Origin: Rhodanobacter sp.
Lineage (GTDB): Bacteria; Pseudomonadota; Gammaproteobacteria; Xanthomonadales; Rhodanobacteraceae
DNA length: 55,142 nt
Direction: 5' to 3'
NCBI GenBank assembly: GCA_004298015.1
Contig: SCSE01000044.1
Coordinates: 1-55,142, forward strand
Both the position numbers and the translations under genes were made by a program. Of the stretch, positions 16,359 through 25,721 are shown piece by piece; within the stretch, counting starts at the first letter, position 1, and each line of letters begins with the position of its first letter. Under the pieces are notes generated by a model. That model did no database searches. It saw only the letters and a program-made list of their open reading frames with translations, and was not told the DNA's origin.

Positions 16359-17927
16359 TCAGCGGGTTGCGGCGGTGCGGAACCGGGGCGGGCGCCGCGC
16401 ATGGGTAGCATGCTCGAAGCCGCTGGCGATGCTGATCAGGGTTGGCTCGCTCCATTTCGCGCCGAAGAAGCTGATGCCCACCGGCAGGCCATGCACGAAG
16501 CCCATCGGCACGCTGATATCCGGATAGCCAGCGACCGCCGCTTCGCCGGCGCTGCCACCGGGGAAGTGGCTGCCATTGACCAGGTCGAGGCTCCAGGCCG
16601 GGCCGGTGGTGGGTGCCACCAGGGCATCCAGATGGTGAGCCGCCAGCGCCGCATCGATGCCCTCGGGGCCGGCCAGGCGTCTCGCGTCGGCGCGGGCCTT
16701 GAGATAGGCCGGATCGGTCAGCGGACCGCGTGCCTCGGCCTCGATCATCAGCTGCTGGCCGAACCAGGGCATTTCCTCGCTGGCATGGGCCTTGTTGAAC
16801 GCGATGATATCGGCCAGCGAATGCACTTTCAGTCCGCTGCGTGTCGCCAGGTACGCGTTGAGATCGTGCTTGAACTCGTAGGAGGTGGCGAGGTTCTCGT
16901 CGTCATCAAACGCATGCAGGTGAGGGATGGTTACCGGGTCGACGATGATGGCGCCGGCCTGCCGCATCGCCGTGAGTGCCTGCTCGAACACCTTGTCGGT
17001 ACCGGGACTGTAGCCGGTGAGGGCGCGCACCACGCCGATGCGTTTGCCTCTGAGGCCGTGTGGGTCGACGAAACGGCTGTAGTCGGTGGCGTGGCGATCG
17101 GCATCGGCGGTGGCCGGGTCACGCGGGTCGCTGCCCGCGATCACCGTCAGCAGCGCGGCGGCGTCGGCCACGTTGCGGGCCAGCGGTCCGGGTGTGTCCT
17201 GCTCGCGGGTTACCGGCACGATACCGGCACGGCTGACCAGGCCAAGCGTCGGTTTGATCCCGACGATGCCGTTGATTGCCGAAGGACAGACGATCGAGCC
17301 GTCCGTTTCGGTGCCGATCGCCACCGGCACGTAGCCGGCAGCCACCGCCACGGCGGGACCGGAGCTCGAGCCGCACGCCGTGCGGGTGATGACATAGGGG
17401 TTGTGGGTCAGGCCGCCGCGTCCGCTCCAGCCACCGGTGGCGTGGAAGCCGCGGTAGTTGGCCCATTCGCTCATGTTGCCCTTGCCCAGGATGATCATGC
17501 CGGCGGCGCGCATCCTTGCGACCAGGGTCGCGTCACGCCGCGCAGGTGCGCCGACCATGGCCAGCGAACCGGCGCTGGTCTGCATGCGATCGGCGGTGTC
17601 GATATTGTCCTTTAGTACGGCCGGAATACCCCACAGCGGGCCCGGTGCGGCCCTCGCGCCGGACGGTGGCTGGAGCCTGTCTGCGTCGCGTTGCGCATCG
17701 GGATTGAGCTCGATAATGGCGTTCAGATGCGGTCCGCGCTGATCGAGGGCGTGCACGCGCTGCAGGGCCTCGCGGGTCAGCGCAGCAGGGGTCAGCGTGC
17801 CGCGCAGTATCGCGTCATGCAGCTCGGCGGTACTGGCATAGCTGTGCCGGCTCGAGGTGGCGGCGGCGGTGATGCCGGGCAACAGCAATAGTGCGGCAAG
17901 GGCCAGTGCGCGGGATGTCACATGCAT
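16359..17927 (-). CDS. Exported amidase-signature family amidase
   Basis: 522 residues with an N-terminal signal peptide (ALALAALLLLPGITAAA). The Ser-cisSer-Lys triad is readable: Lys in PAVLKDNIDTAD, cis-Ser in CGSSSGPAV, nucleophile in TETDGSIVCPS. Start ATG 17927 has AGGAG at proper spacing on the minus strand. Hydrolyses an amide bond in the periplasm; related enzymes include peptide amidases and Glu-tRNA amidotransferase A. The substrate is unknown. Confidence 0.9.
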   Translation of the reverse strand: MHVTSRALALAALLLLPGITAAATSSRHSYASTAELHDAILRGTLTPAALTREALQRVHALDQRGPHLNAIIELNPDAQRDADRLQPPSGARAAPGPLWGIPAVLKDNIDTADRMQTSAGSLAMVGAPARRDATLVARMRAAGMIILGKGNMSEWANYRGFHATGGWSGRGGLTHNPYVITRTACGSSSGPAVAVAAGYVPVAIGTETDGSIVCPSAINGIVGIKPTLGLVSRAGIVPVTREQDTPGPLARNVADAAALLTVIAGSDPRDPATADADRHATDYSRFVDPHGLRGKRIGVVRALTGYSPGTDKVFEQALTAMRQAGAIIVDPVTIPHLHAFDDDENLATSYEFKHDLNAYLATRSGLKVHSLADIIAFNKAHASEEMPWFGQQLMIEAEARGPLTDPAYLKARADARRLAGPEGIDAALAAHHLDALVAPTTGPAWSLDLVNGSHFPGGSAGEAAVAGYPDISVPMGFVHGLPVGISFFGAKWSEPTLISIASGFEHATHARRPPRFRTAATR

Positions 17928-18020
17928 GAGCGGACTCCTGGGGTGGGCAGGAACAGTCTGCCGTATCGGGCCCGACGAAGGTAATCGATGGCGCGCGGAT
18001 GGTCGTTTCAGCGTCTGCGC

Positions 18021-19313
18021 TCAGGCAGCGTTCGGGTTGCCTGGCGCGGCGTCATTGCGACGGCGGTCCTTGGCGCCGTAAAGCGCGGTGTCCGCCGCCT
18101 CGATCAAGGAGGTGGCATCCCGGCCATCCTCGGGGGCCGAGCCGATACCGATGCTGATCGTGGGATAGGCGGCTTCCCGCGATGCCACCTCGTGAATCGA
18201 CTGCGCCATGCGCTGGGCGATCTGCTGCGCCTGGATCTTGGTCGTGCCTGGAAGAATCATCAGAAACTCATCGCCGCCATAGCGGCCAAGCAGGTCGCCG
18301 CTACGCAGCATTTCACGCATTTTCGAGGTGACCCAGGTCAGCGCGCGATCGCCGGCACTGTGACCGAACTTGTCGTTGATGACCTTGAAGCGGTCGAGAT
18401 CGATCATGAACACGCTGATCGGCTGCTGCTGGCGCACATGGCTGAGCAGCACGCCATCCAGCGAGGCGAGGATGCCGCGGCGATTGAGGGCACCCGTGAG
18501 CGGGTCTTCGGCAGCCTCGATCAGCAGGCTGTGCCGGGTACTCTCCCAATGGTCGGCCATGTCGTTGAAGCGCTCACTGAGTGTTGTCAGCTCATCGTTG
18601 CCGCTGACCGGCAGGCGCACACCCGTCTCGCCGGAACCCAGGCTTCGGGCTGCCCGACCGAGTGCCTTGATCGGACTCAACAGCGAGTGCAGGAAAGCGG
18701 CCAGCAACAATGCGGCGACGGACAGCGTGATCGCCCAGCTCCATACCAGCCAGCGCAATTGCGAGTGGCGTGTCGCCATCGCCCGCGTATAGCGAACTTC
18801 GACCAGGCGGGCCAGTTGTTCGCGGGCCACATGGATGTCATGAATCGATTGCCGCAGTTGCTGTTGCGTCAGGTTTTTGCCGAGCCGACTGTCGTGGGGT
18901 TGCAGCGAGCTGGCCCGTTCGATCAGCCGATCTACCGCGGGCCTGGCCTGATCCCATGCTTGCTGCGCTGACTGCAGCCTGTGCCAGGACACGTCATCAC
19001 GGCGATCGGAATTTTCCACCGTGGTGAAGGTGCGATCGATGTTGCTGGTCAATCCCGCGAAATCCGGCACGGACTCACCGGACTGCGCTTCCAGTTCGTC
19101 GACCAGCGCCCACTCCAGATAATGCTCCAGCGAGGTCAGTGGCAACAGGGTCTGAATCGATTCCTCCACCGAATCCCGAAACGTGATTTCCTGGTCATTG
19201 AGCAGCACCACGCTGACCATGCTGAGTACGGCCATCGGCAGCATCAGCAGCACAATGATCGCGGTCATGCGTTGGCCGACCGACAATTTTCGCAAGGTGT
19301 CTTCAAATAACAT
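18021..19313 (-). CDS. Membrane GGDEF diguanylate cyclase with HAMP
   Basis: 430 residues. TM helix (about 17-37), a roughly 150-residue periplasmic helical sensor domain, a second TM (LSVAALLLAAFLHSLL), HAMP, then GGDEF. The active-site loop RYGGDEF is intact, and RSGD five residues before it is the allosteric I-site RxxD, so product inhibition is expected. Makes cyclic di-GMP. ATG 19313 was chosen because the first helix then follows directly; the open frame goes on to 19490 with arginine-rich unlikely sequence. Divergent from trehalase over a 539-base gap. Confidence 0.88.
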   Translation of the reverse strand: MLFEDTLRKLSVGQRMTAIIVLLMLPMAVLSMVSVVLLNDQEITFRDSVEESIQTLLPLTSLEHYLEWALVDELEAQSGESVPDFAGLTSNIDRTFTTVENSDRRDDVSWHRLQSAQQAWDQARPAVDRLIERASSLQPHDSRLGKNLTQQQLRQSIHDIHVAREQLARLVEVRYTRAMATRHSQLRWLVWSWAITLSVAALLLAAFLHSLLSPIKALGRAARSLGSGETGVRLPVSGNDELTTLSERFNDMADHWESTRHSLLIEAAEDPLTGALNRRGILASLDGVLLSHVRQQQPISVFMIDLDRFKVINDKFGHSAGDRALTWVTSKMREMLRSGDLLGRYGGDEFLMILPGTTKIQAQQIAQRMAQSIHEVASREAAYPTISIGIGSAPEDGRDATSLIEAADTALYGAKDRRRNDAAPGNPNAA

Positions 19314-19852
19314 GGGTTGATCTGACTCGTCGTGGAAAGAATAGGGCAACGTCAACGGAGGACCGGGGGTGTTCGTGCGGGACACTCGAAAGGTCAGGCC
19401 CGGAAAGGCTGAACGTGCCGCCAGGAAAGCCCTCCTGCGGCACAAAGTGGCCCTGGAGTGCCGGGAGGCAAAAAAAACGCGTCGATTCACCTGGAGCCGT
19501 TACATGAGCCTGTGTGCGCCTGCACAGGGGTCTTCCTCCTGCGACGTTCGCTCGACGCCGTACCCGTGCAGGAGGTAAACAAGCAAAAAGCACGCCAATG
19601 CATGGCAGGTCGGCGCGGCGAAGAAGCGGTTGCGGCGAGGTCTCCGTTCTGCGCGGACGATGGATCGGGCTGGTCGACATCCACGCTGGATGCCACCCTT
19701 ATCGCCGCCGCTGCAGACTGCCGTTGTCGTCCGACAACTTGATGCGGAGCTCCTCGTGATCCACCTCACCGCGACACCGGCAAGGCGACCATGAACGAGC
19801 GGTTCCTTACATACTATGTTCGAATCTTTTCAGTGTTCCGCAGGTGCCCGGT
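19314..19852. other. Long divergent intergenic region with hairpins
   Basis: No supported gene. Several inverted repeats occur: CCTGTG/CACAGG (19509-19528), CCTCCTGC/GCAGGAGG (19535-19575), and an imperfect GC stem ending in GGGAGGC followed by A8 near 19427-19477. None matches a riboswitch that I recognise. Must hold both promoters; a long leader for the diguanylate cyclase or trehalase is possible. Confidence 0.4.
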
Positions 19853-21526
19853 ATGAAGCCCTTTCTACGCTCTTCCCTGTCCTTGATGGTGGCGTTGCTG
19901 GGGGTGGCCGCGGCGGCGTCGGCGACTGAGCCGAATCCGTTGAGGACACGCGCCTACATCGATCATGCCTGGGCCACCTTGACCCGCTCGATGGACGATT
20001 GCTCGGCCTTGCGCGACAGCAAGCTGGCGACGCGTCCGGTGCTGTACCTGCCGGCGGGTCTGCCGCGGCCGGCGCAGCTCGACGGCATCAGCCAGCGTTG
20101 CCATGTCGATGTGCGGGTGCTGCCCCGGGCGATCGGCCGGCTTGGCGATCTTTCGCCGCTGAAGTTGCCGGTGCAGGGGCTGCTCTACCTGCCGCATCCG
20201 TACGTGGTGCCGGGTGGTTTCTTCAACGAAATGTACGGTTGGGACAGCTACTTCATCGTGCTTGGCCTGATCGCCGATCATCACGACACGCTGGCGCGCG
20301 GCATGGTCGACAACGCCTTGTTCGAGGTGCAGCACTATGGCGCGGTGCTGAATGCCAATCGCAGCTATTACCTGACCCGTTCGCAGCCGCCGTTTCTGTC
20401 CTCGATGATTCGCGCGGTGCTGGATGATCCGGCCAGTTTTCGCAGCCAGTCCGCGGCGCACGCGTGGCTGGCGCATGCCTATCCGCTGGCCGTCCGCGAC
20501 CATGCCACCTGGTTGCGACGGAAGCACCGCGCCGGTGATACCGGCCTGGCACGCTACTACGGCTATGGCGGCGCCAGTCCGGTACTGGAGATGCGCAACA
20601 GCCACTATTTGCAGGGGGTGATCGACTGGTTGCTGGCGCACCCTTCGGCGGATCGCGGTTATCTGGTCAAGGCGTCCGAACATCCCGGCGCGGCGGAAGC
20701 GGCACGCCTGCGCACCAGCAGCTGTGACGTGGATGCGTCGAAAGTCTGCGCGGGCGCCTGGTCGAAGGGTTATCGCCTGAGCGCGGATTTCTATCTCGGC
20801 GATCGCGCCATGCGCGAGTCCGGCTTCGACACCACCTTCAGGATGGGACCGTTTGGCGGCTCCACCGAACAGTACGCGCCGGTGGGGCTGAACAGCCTGC
20901 TGTACCGCTATGAGCGCGACCTGCATGATTTCGCCACACGCCTGGGACGCAAGGCCGACGCGGCGCACTGGGCCGAAGTTGCCGCCGCCCGTCGCAACGC
21001 CATCAACAAGTACCTGTGGCGGCCTGATCGCGGCATGTACATGGACTACGATTTCGTGGCCGGCAAGCCGTCAGACTATGCCTTCGTCACCACGTTCTAC
21101 CCGTTGTGGGCCGGTGTGGCCTCCAAGGCGCAGGCGGCGGCGCTGGAGGCCAGACTGGGATTGTTCGAGCGCATGGGCGGCTTGCAGATGAGCGACCATG
21201 TCAGCGGCGCGCAATGGGATGCGCCGTTCGGCTGGGCACCGACCAACTGGCTGGCGGTCGATGGTCTGAATCACTACGGTTTCCATGCCGATGCCCGCCG
21301 CATCGCGCGGAAATTCACCGCCACCGTCGATCGCAGCCTCGCCGCGGACGGCACCATTCGCGAAAAATACAACATGCTCAGCGGCAATGCGGACGTGAAG
21401 ATCAGCGCCGGCTACAAGGCCAACGTGATCGGTTTCGGCTGGACCAACGCGGTGTATCTGAAGCTGCGCCAGCTGCTGAATGTGTCACGGCCCGCGGCGC
21501 TGCCGCAGCGCCCGCCGCGAGCCTGA
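19853..21526 (+). CDS. treA: Periplasmic trehalase (GH37)
   Basis: 557 residues with a signal peptide (SLSLMVALLGVAAAASA). Both GH37 signatures are present: PGGFFNEMYGWDSYF and QWDAPFGWAPTNWL. The catalytic acid Asp is in ESGFD (residue 326, in place of the commoner ESGWD) and the base Glu in REKYNMLSG (residue 504). Cleaves trehalose to two glucose in the periplasm. ATG 19853 fits AGG at 19842-19844; a GTG at 19844 is an alternative. Confidence 0.92.
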   Translation: MKPFLRSSLSLMVALLGVAAAASATEPNPLRTRAYIDHAWATLTRSMDDCSALRDSKLATRPVLYLPAGLPRPAQLDGISQRCHVDVRVLPRAIGRLGDLSPLKLPVQGLLYLPHPYVVPGGFFNEMYGWDSYFIVLGLIADHHDTLARGMVDNALFEVQHYGAVLNANRSYYLTRSQPPFLSSMIRAVLDDPASFRSQSAAHAWLAHAYPLAVRDHATWLRRKHRAGDTGLARYYGYGGASPVLEMRNSHYLQGVIDWLLAHPSADRGYLVKASEHPGAAEAARLRTSSCDVDASKVCAGAWSKGYRLSADFYLGDRAMRESGFDTTFRMGPFGGSTEQYAPVGLNSLLYRYERDLHDFATRLGRKADAAHWAEVAAARRNAINKYLWRPDRGMYMDYDFVAGKPSDYAFVTTFYPLWAGVASKAQAAALEARLGLFERMGGLQMSDHVSGAQWDAPFGWAPTNWLAVDGLNHYGFHADARRIARKFTATVDRSLAADGTIREKYNMLSGNADVKISAGYKANVIGFGWTNAVYLKLRQLLNVSRPAALPQRPPRA

Positions 21527-21569
21527 GCTCCCGTCGTCAGCGGGCCATCCCGGGGAGGGTTCAGACCCG

Positions 21570-21711
21570 AATGGCACTTACTTAAGCGGAGAGGCCCGTT
21601 TTCCGTCATCCCTGCGAAAGCGGGAATCCAGTGACTTCTGCCGTTTGCAGGCTACATAAGGCGCTGGATTCCCGCTTTCGCGAGAATGACGAGCTTAAGT
21701 AAGTGCCATTC
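21570..21711. mobile_element. MITE-like palindromic element with 12-bp flanking direct repeats
   Basis: Outer inverted repeat CGAATGGCACTTACTTAAGC (21568-21587) matches its complement at 21693-21712 without mismatch. Nested inside is a second inverted repeat built on the CGTCATnC…GCGAAAGCGGGAATCCAG word (about 21604-21632 and 21661-21691). GGTTCAGACCCG flanks both sides as a direct repeat (21558-21569 and 21712-21723), as expected for a target-site duplication. No coding capacity. It lies at the 3' end of trmO, whose stop codon is inside the right copy of the direct repeat. Confidence 0.75.
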
Positions 21712-21714
21712 GGT

Positions 21715-22254
21715 TCAGACCCGCTTCGGTGCGGATCGCGGCTTGCGCGGGCCTGGCGCGGAATGCTGTCCCTGGGCTGCATCGATTTCATCGATCCAGC
21801 CGGCGCGTGAGCCGGGAAAGGCATCGGCGTAGGGCACGTACGGTTTGATGTCGAGAATCGGCGTGCCGTCGAGCAGGTCCACGCCACGGACACGCAGTGA
21901 GCGCTCGCCAACCGCCATCAATTCCACGGCGGAAAGGCCAAGCGGGTTGGGGCGGTGGGGCGAGCGCGTGGCCAGCACGCTGCGTTTGCCGCCGCCCCGG
22001 GGCGGCTTCACCTCGGGTTTCCAGCCCTCGCTGCGATGAAACTGGAAGACCAGCCAGATACGTTCGAAACCCGCCAGGTCGCGGAATCCCGCCGCCGGAA
22101 AATCCGCCACAAATTCCACCATGGCTTCGGCAACCGCGCCCGTCGCGGTGCCCTGGACCACGCTGGGCTGGTGCGGCGCATCGATGCGCCGCACATAGGG
22201 CGAGCGGACGAACGCGATCGGATGGCACGTGCAGTGGCGGGGTGTCTCGTGCAT
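21715..22254 (-). CDS. trmO: tRNA (N6-threonylcarbamoyladenosine-37) methyltransferase TrmO
   Basis: 179 residues of the TsaA/TrmO family (formerly YaeB/UPF0066), which methylates t6A37 of tRNA using S-adenosylmethionine. Family blocks are HPIAFVRSPY, DAPHQPS, GFERIWLVFQFH, RSPHRPNPLGLSAVEL and GVDLLDGTPILDIKPYVPYAD. Start at 22254 puts the conserved HPIAFVRSPY near residue 10; the frame upstream is not family-like. The last residues (KRV) and stop abut a MITE-like insertion. Confidence 0.92.
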   Translation of the reverse strand: MHETPRHCTCHPIAFVRSPYVRRIDAPHQPSVVQGTATGAVAEAMVEFVADFPAAGFRDLAGFERIWLVFQFHRSEGWKPEVKPPRGGGKRSVLATRSPHRPNPLGLSAVELMAVGERSLRVRGVDLLDGTPILDIKPYVPYADAFPGSRAGWIDEIDAAQGQHSAPGPRKPRSAPKRV

Positions 22255-22399
22255 GGCGATGGCATCCGGTCGTGGGCGGCAGATTATCCCACCCTGCGGT
22301 TTTCGCAGCCCCGTGCCGTGTCGACGGGGCGGTTGGGGGCTACTTTCCAAATCGCGCCGGCGCGTGCACCATGCTCGCCCGACCCGCGATGACCCACGC

Positions 22400-22942
22400 A
22401 TGAGCAGCTTCGACGACGGTTTCGACCACGAGCATGAGTCCGACCCTGACTTCGACGAGGACGATGACTCGACGGAGTCCCGCGTGTGGCAGTTGTTATT
22501 GCTGATCAACCCGGGCGACGAGGACGCCGCGCTGCAGCAGTTTGCCGACTACCGTGAAGCCGCGGCCGATATCGATGTGAACGATCTGGTGCCGATCGAG
22601 GTGATCGGCCGGGTGATCGATTGGCGCGCCGGGTTCATCGTCGATGCGCATGATCTGCGCGCGCTGATGCAGGCAATCGACGAATTGGCGTCGCGCTGGA
22701 ATCTGACGGTCGACTGGAACGGCGATCCGGACGACGACGGTTTCTTCGACGACCTCGATGCCGCCGAGCTGTTCTCGATCGCCTACGACCGCCTGGCCGA
22801 GTTCGGCTACACGCTATGGGCCTGGGAAACCGAAGACGATTGTCACGCTGGCTGGATGACCTTGACCCGCGACGGCGAGCCGTTGCGCGAGCTGGCCACG
22901 GCACTGGAGATCAATCTGCGTCTCGGCAGCGAGGTAAGCTGA
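22400..22942 (+). CDS. Acidic DUF6630-like protein
   Basis: 180 residues, strongly acidic N-terminus (about 15 Asp/Glu in the first 27), then an alpha/beta domain with WQLLLLINPGDEDAAL, RWNLTVDWNGDPDDDGFFDDL and LWAWETEDDCHAGWMTL. I believe it belongs to the DUF6630 group but did not verify this. Cytoplasmic, function unknown. ATG 22400 places the domain at a normal distance from the start. HAD gene follows 50 bases downstream, possibly co-transcribed. Confidence 0.7.
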   Translation: MSSFDDGFDHEHESDPDFDEDDDSTESRVWQLLLLINPGDEDAALQQFADYREAAADIDVNDLVPIEVIGRVIDWRAGFIVDAHDLRALMQAIDELASRWNLTVDWNGDPDDDGFFDDLDAAELFSIAYDRLAEFGYTLWAWETEDDCHAGWMTLTRDGEPLRELATALEINLRLGSEVS

Positions 22943-22992
22943 TTGAACAGGCGGGTTGCAGATTCCCTGCCGGCGCACAGGGGACGGTTGGC

Positions 22993-23703
22993 ATGCTGCA
23001 ACTGATCGGCTTCGACGGCGACGACACGCTATGGCACAGCGAAGGTTACTACCGCGAGGCGAATGACGCGTTTGCCCGGATCATCGGCCAGTATGTCGAT
23101 CTCGATGACGTGCACCAGCAGATGCTGGCCACCGAGCGGCGCAACCTCAAGCTGTTCGGTTATGGCGCCAAGGGGATGACGCTGTCGATGGTGGAGACCG
23201 CGATTGCGGTAACCGCTCAGCGCATTTCCGCTGCGGACATTCACCGCTTGGTGGCACTTGGCAAGGCGGTGTTGCAGCATCCGGTCGAGTTATTGCCGGG
23301 CATCCGCGAGGCAGTCGAGGCGGTGGCGCAGCATCACCGGGTGGTATTGATTACCAAGGGTGACCTGTTCCACCAGGAGCAGAAGGTCGCCAGCTCGGGC
23401 CTGGCCGGCCTGTTTCAGCGCATCGAGATCATTTCGGAGAAAGACGCCGCAAGCTACCGCCGTGTGTTGACCGAGTTCAACCTGCAACCGGCGCAGTTCG
23501 CGATGGTCGGCAACTCGCTGCGCTCGGATATCGAGCCGGTGTTGCGCCTGGGTGGATGGGGCGTGCACGTGCCGTATCACCTGACCTGGGCTCACGAGCT
23601 GGAGCATGGGCTCGGCGATGACGAGCCGCATCTGATCACGGTGGATACACCGTCGGCGATTGCGGCGGCGGTGGCCCAGCTTCGCGTGCGTTCGTCCCTC
23701 TGA
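22993..23703 (+). CDS. HAD-family hydrolase
   Basis: 236 residues. HAD motif I is FDGDDTLWHS (nucleophile Asp), motif II LITKGD, motif III the KDAASYRR lysine region, and motif IV GNSLRSDIEP. An alpha-helical cap lies between motifs I and II. Predicted cytoplasmic phosphatase; substrate unknown. The DGDDTLW variant is common in a YjjG/haloacid-type subgroup. Confidence 0.85.
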   Translation: MLQLIGFDGDDTLWHSEGYYREANDAFARIIGQYVDLDDVHQQMLATERRNLKLFGYGAKGMTLSMVETAIAVTAQRISAADIHRLVALGKAVLQHPVELLPGIREAVEAVAQHHRVVLITKGDLFHQEQKVASSGLAGLFQRIEIISEKDAASYRRVLTEFNLQPAQFAMVGNSLRSDIEPVLRLGGWGVHVPYHLTWAHELEHGLGDDEPHLITVDTPSAIAAAVAQLRVRSSL

Positions 23704-23732
23704 CGGCCGCCTGTCGAGGCGCCGCGATGTCG

Positions 23733-24011
23733 TCAATCGCTTTTGCCTGCGCCCGCGTCGTCGTCGAACCCGGTATAGCCGTCGGGGAATACCGGGGTGC
23801 CGTCATCCTCGAGGCCAGTCATTTCGGCCAGCGCCTTGGCGGCAGCGGCCTCGGCCAGGTCCCGGGCGCGGAAGCTGCGGTTTTCACAGATCGCGTAGTA
23901 GACCGGGAACCCATGGCGGCGCGGGCTGATCGCCAGGTAGGCGGTATAGCGCGAGCCCTCCAGGGTAGCGCCGGAGCGGGCCAGGTAGTTGTCGAATGCA
24001 CGCTCGGCCAT
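23733..24011 (-). CDS. Small hypothetical protein
   Basis: 92 residues (MAERAFDNYLARSGATLEGSRYTAYLAISPRRHGFPVYYAICE…), not recognised. The middle reads as a short beta-rich domain and the C-terminus is acidic (TGFDDDAGAGKSD). ATG 24011 gives the compact domain; a longer open frame upstream is low-complexity. Divergent from a PIN-domain gene with 80 bases between, which makes it a possible but unproven partner. Confidence 0.6.
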   Translation of the reverse strand: MAERAFDNYLARSGATLEGSRYTAYLAISPRRHGFPVYYAICENRSFRARDLAEAAAAKALAEMTGLEDDGTPVFPDGYTGFDDDAGAGKSD

Positions 24012-24091
24012 GGGGTTCGGTTCCGCCGGTAAAGTGTGCAGTGTATAGCGCGCCGCGCTTGCCTCATCATGGGGCGATGAGGTTTTCCGAT

Positions 24092-24535
24092 ATGACTGTG
24101 CCACGGATCGTGCTGGACACCAATGTGTGCCTGGACCTGTTCCTGTTCCACGACCCGGCTTGTGCCCCACTGCTGGCGGCCTTGCAGGATGGCGGGGTGC
24201 AGGCAGTGACGCGGGAGGACTGTCGCGATGAATGGCGGCGGGTGCTGCATTATCCCCAACTGCCGATCGACGATGCCACGCGGCCGACGATCGGCGCGGC
24301 CTTCGATGACCTGATTCACCTGCTGCCGCCCGCTGCGGAGCCGATGCCGGACGGGGTCCGGCTGCCACAATGTGCCGACCCGGACGATCAGAAATTTCTC
24401 GAGCTGGCGTTGGTCACCGGTGCGCGCTGGCTGCTCAGCAAGGACCGCGAGTTGCTGAAACTCGCTGTCCGCACGCACCGCGCCGGGCTGTTCGAGATCC
24501 TGTTGCCGCAGGACTGGCACGCGGCGGCGGTTTGA
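24092..24535 (+). CDS. PIN-domain protein (COG1569-type putative toxin)
   Basis: 147 residues. PIN ribonuclease fold with the acidic metal residues: DTN in RIVLDTNVCLDL, an Asp/Glu pair in TREDCRDEW, and D in CADPDDQKFLELA with LLSKDRELL following. Members are annotated as toxins of toxin-antitoxin pairs, acting as RNases. No same-strand antitoxin gene is adjacent. ATG 24092 is preceded by GAGG at 24079-24082; ATG 24077 would add five residues. Confidence 0.75.
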   Translation: MTVPRIVLDTNVCLDLFLFHDPACAPLLAALQDGGVQAVTREDCRDEWRRVLHYPQLPIDDATRPTIGAAFDDLIHLLPPAAEPMPDGVRLPQCADPDDQKFLELALVTGARWLLSKDRELLKLAVRTHRAGLFEILLPQDWHAAAV

Positions 24536-24596
24536 CATGACGACAACAGATCGCGTGCTGCACTGACCGCACCCGCTACGCTACCGGGATGACACC

Positions 24597-24797
24597 ATGC
24601 TGCTCACGCCCTGCACCATCGATTGCCCGTATTGCGGCGAAGCGATCGAGATCCTGGTCGACGCCTCGATACCTCGCCAGCAGTACATCGAGGACTGTCA
24701 GGTGTGCTGCCGGCCGATCAGCCTGAGCGTGGCGATCGACGAGGACGACGCCGACGCCGGGCCGCCGCTACGCGCGAGCGACGAGAACGAGGCGTGA
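24597..24797 (+). CDS. CPXCG-motif zinc-ribbon-like small protein
   Basis: 66 residues. Two cysteine pairs, CPYCG at the N-terminus and CQVCC about 25 residues later, form a likely zinc ribbon, followed by an acidic tail. This matches the CPXCG cysteine-rich family, whose function is unknown. Confidence 0.85.
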   Translation: MLLTPCTIDCPYCGEAIEILVDASIPRQQYIEDCQVCCRPISLSVAIDEDDADAGPPLRASDENEA

Positions 24798-24815
24798 GCC
24801 CGCCGGCACGCAGGC

Positions 24816-25469
24816 TCAGGCGGCGGTCAGCGCGTCGCTCTCTAGGATGCCGATACCCGCCGCCTGCAACGCCTGGCGCGTCGCCGGGTCGCTTTCGGCT
24901 GTCACCGGGCGGCTGAGATCCCACAGCAGATGGGTGCGCAGGCCCAGCGCCACCGCGTCCTGGGCAGTCCACAGCACGCAGACATCACGCGCCAGGCCAC
25001 ACAGGTAAACCGTATCCACGCCGCGATCCTGCAGCCAGCCGCCCAGCCCGGTGGCGGGCCGTCGGCCCTGCGGGCCATGGTTTTCGCGAAAGCCGCTGTA
25101 CGAATCGATGCGCGGATCGCTACCCTTGCGAATCACCGCGTCCAGCGTGGTCCAGTCGATGTCCGGGTGCAGCTCGGCCCCGGCCGTGCCCTGCACGCAA
25201 TGATCCGGCCACAGCGTTTGCGGCTGACCGTACAGGTCGAGTTGCTCGAATGCCGCGCGGCCAGGATGCGAACTGGCGAACGAGACATGGCCGGCCGGAT
25301 GCCAGTCCTGGGTGGCGACGACGTGGCGAAACGCCCGCTGGCTTAGCAGGCGGTCGATGCCCGGCACGATCGCGTCGCCCTGATCGCAGGCCAGCGCGCC
25401 ACCGGGCATGAAATCCGCTTGTACGTCGACGACGATCAGGGCGGCAGTGGGTGAGATTGCGTAGTTCAT
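24816..25469 (-). CDS. pncA: Nicotinamidase
   Basis: 217 residues, isochorismatase-like fold. The triad is Asp in VVDVQADF, Lys in VIRKGSDP and Cys in GLARDVCVLWTAQDA; the metal site is DWHPAGHVSF. Converts nicotinamide to nicotinate for NAD salvage in the cytoplasm. Start 25469 (MNYAISPTAALIVVDVQ) is the family N-terminus; the upstream extension is not similar. Convergent with the CPXCG gene. Confidence 0.92.
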   Translation of the reverse strand: MNYAISPTAALIVVDVQADFMPGGALACDQGDAIVPGIDRLLSQRAFRHVVATQDWHPAGHVSFASSHPGRAAFEQLDLYGQPQTLWPDHCVQGTAGAELHPDIDWTTLDAVIRKGSDPRIDSYSGFRENHGPQGRRPATGLGGWLQDRGVDTVYLCGLARDVCVLWTAQDAVALGLRTHLLWDLSRPVTAESDPATRQALQAAGIGILESDALTAA

Positions 25470-25721
25470 GGCCGGGGCTTCACGAAGGAGTAGTGCGATG
25501 AGTCCGGGAGGCGGTCGGACTTTACTCGGCCGGTCTGGGAATTCGCCTGCACGGTCCATCCATATTCCCACCGGTTCTCGCCCCATGGAACCACCATGGA
25601 CCGGTTAATTGTCGAAAAGCTGTCCTCGTGCCGTCAAATTCCCGGCTCGACCATCGTGCCACGGCACGTGGCGCGAGCGGCAGGCATAATGCCGCACGGG
25701 ATAGTCCGCCGGAGCCGCGCG

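Noticed and set aside
16212..17615. 467-codon open frame on the plus strand
   Set aside because: Shadow of the amidase gene, whose catalytic motifs are intact on the minus strand.
19427..19577. Cyclic di-GMP riboswitch before the GGDEF gene
   Set aside because: Hairpins exist but neither strand shows the conserved GEMM core or the receptor tetraloop.
24009..24535. PIN protein plus divergent 92-residue protein as a toxin-antitoxin pair
   Set aside because: Antitoxins are normally upstream on the same strand; the divergent protein shows no DNA-binding or antitoxin motif.
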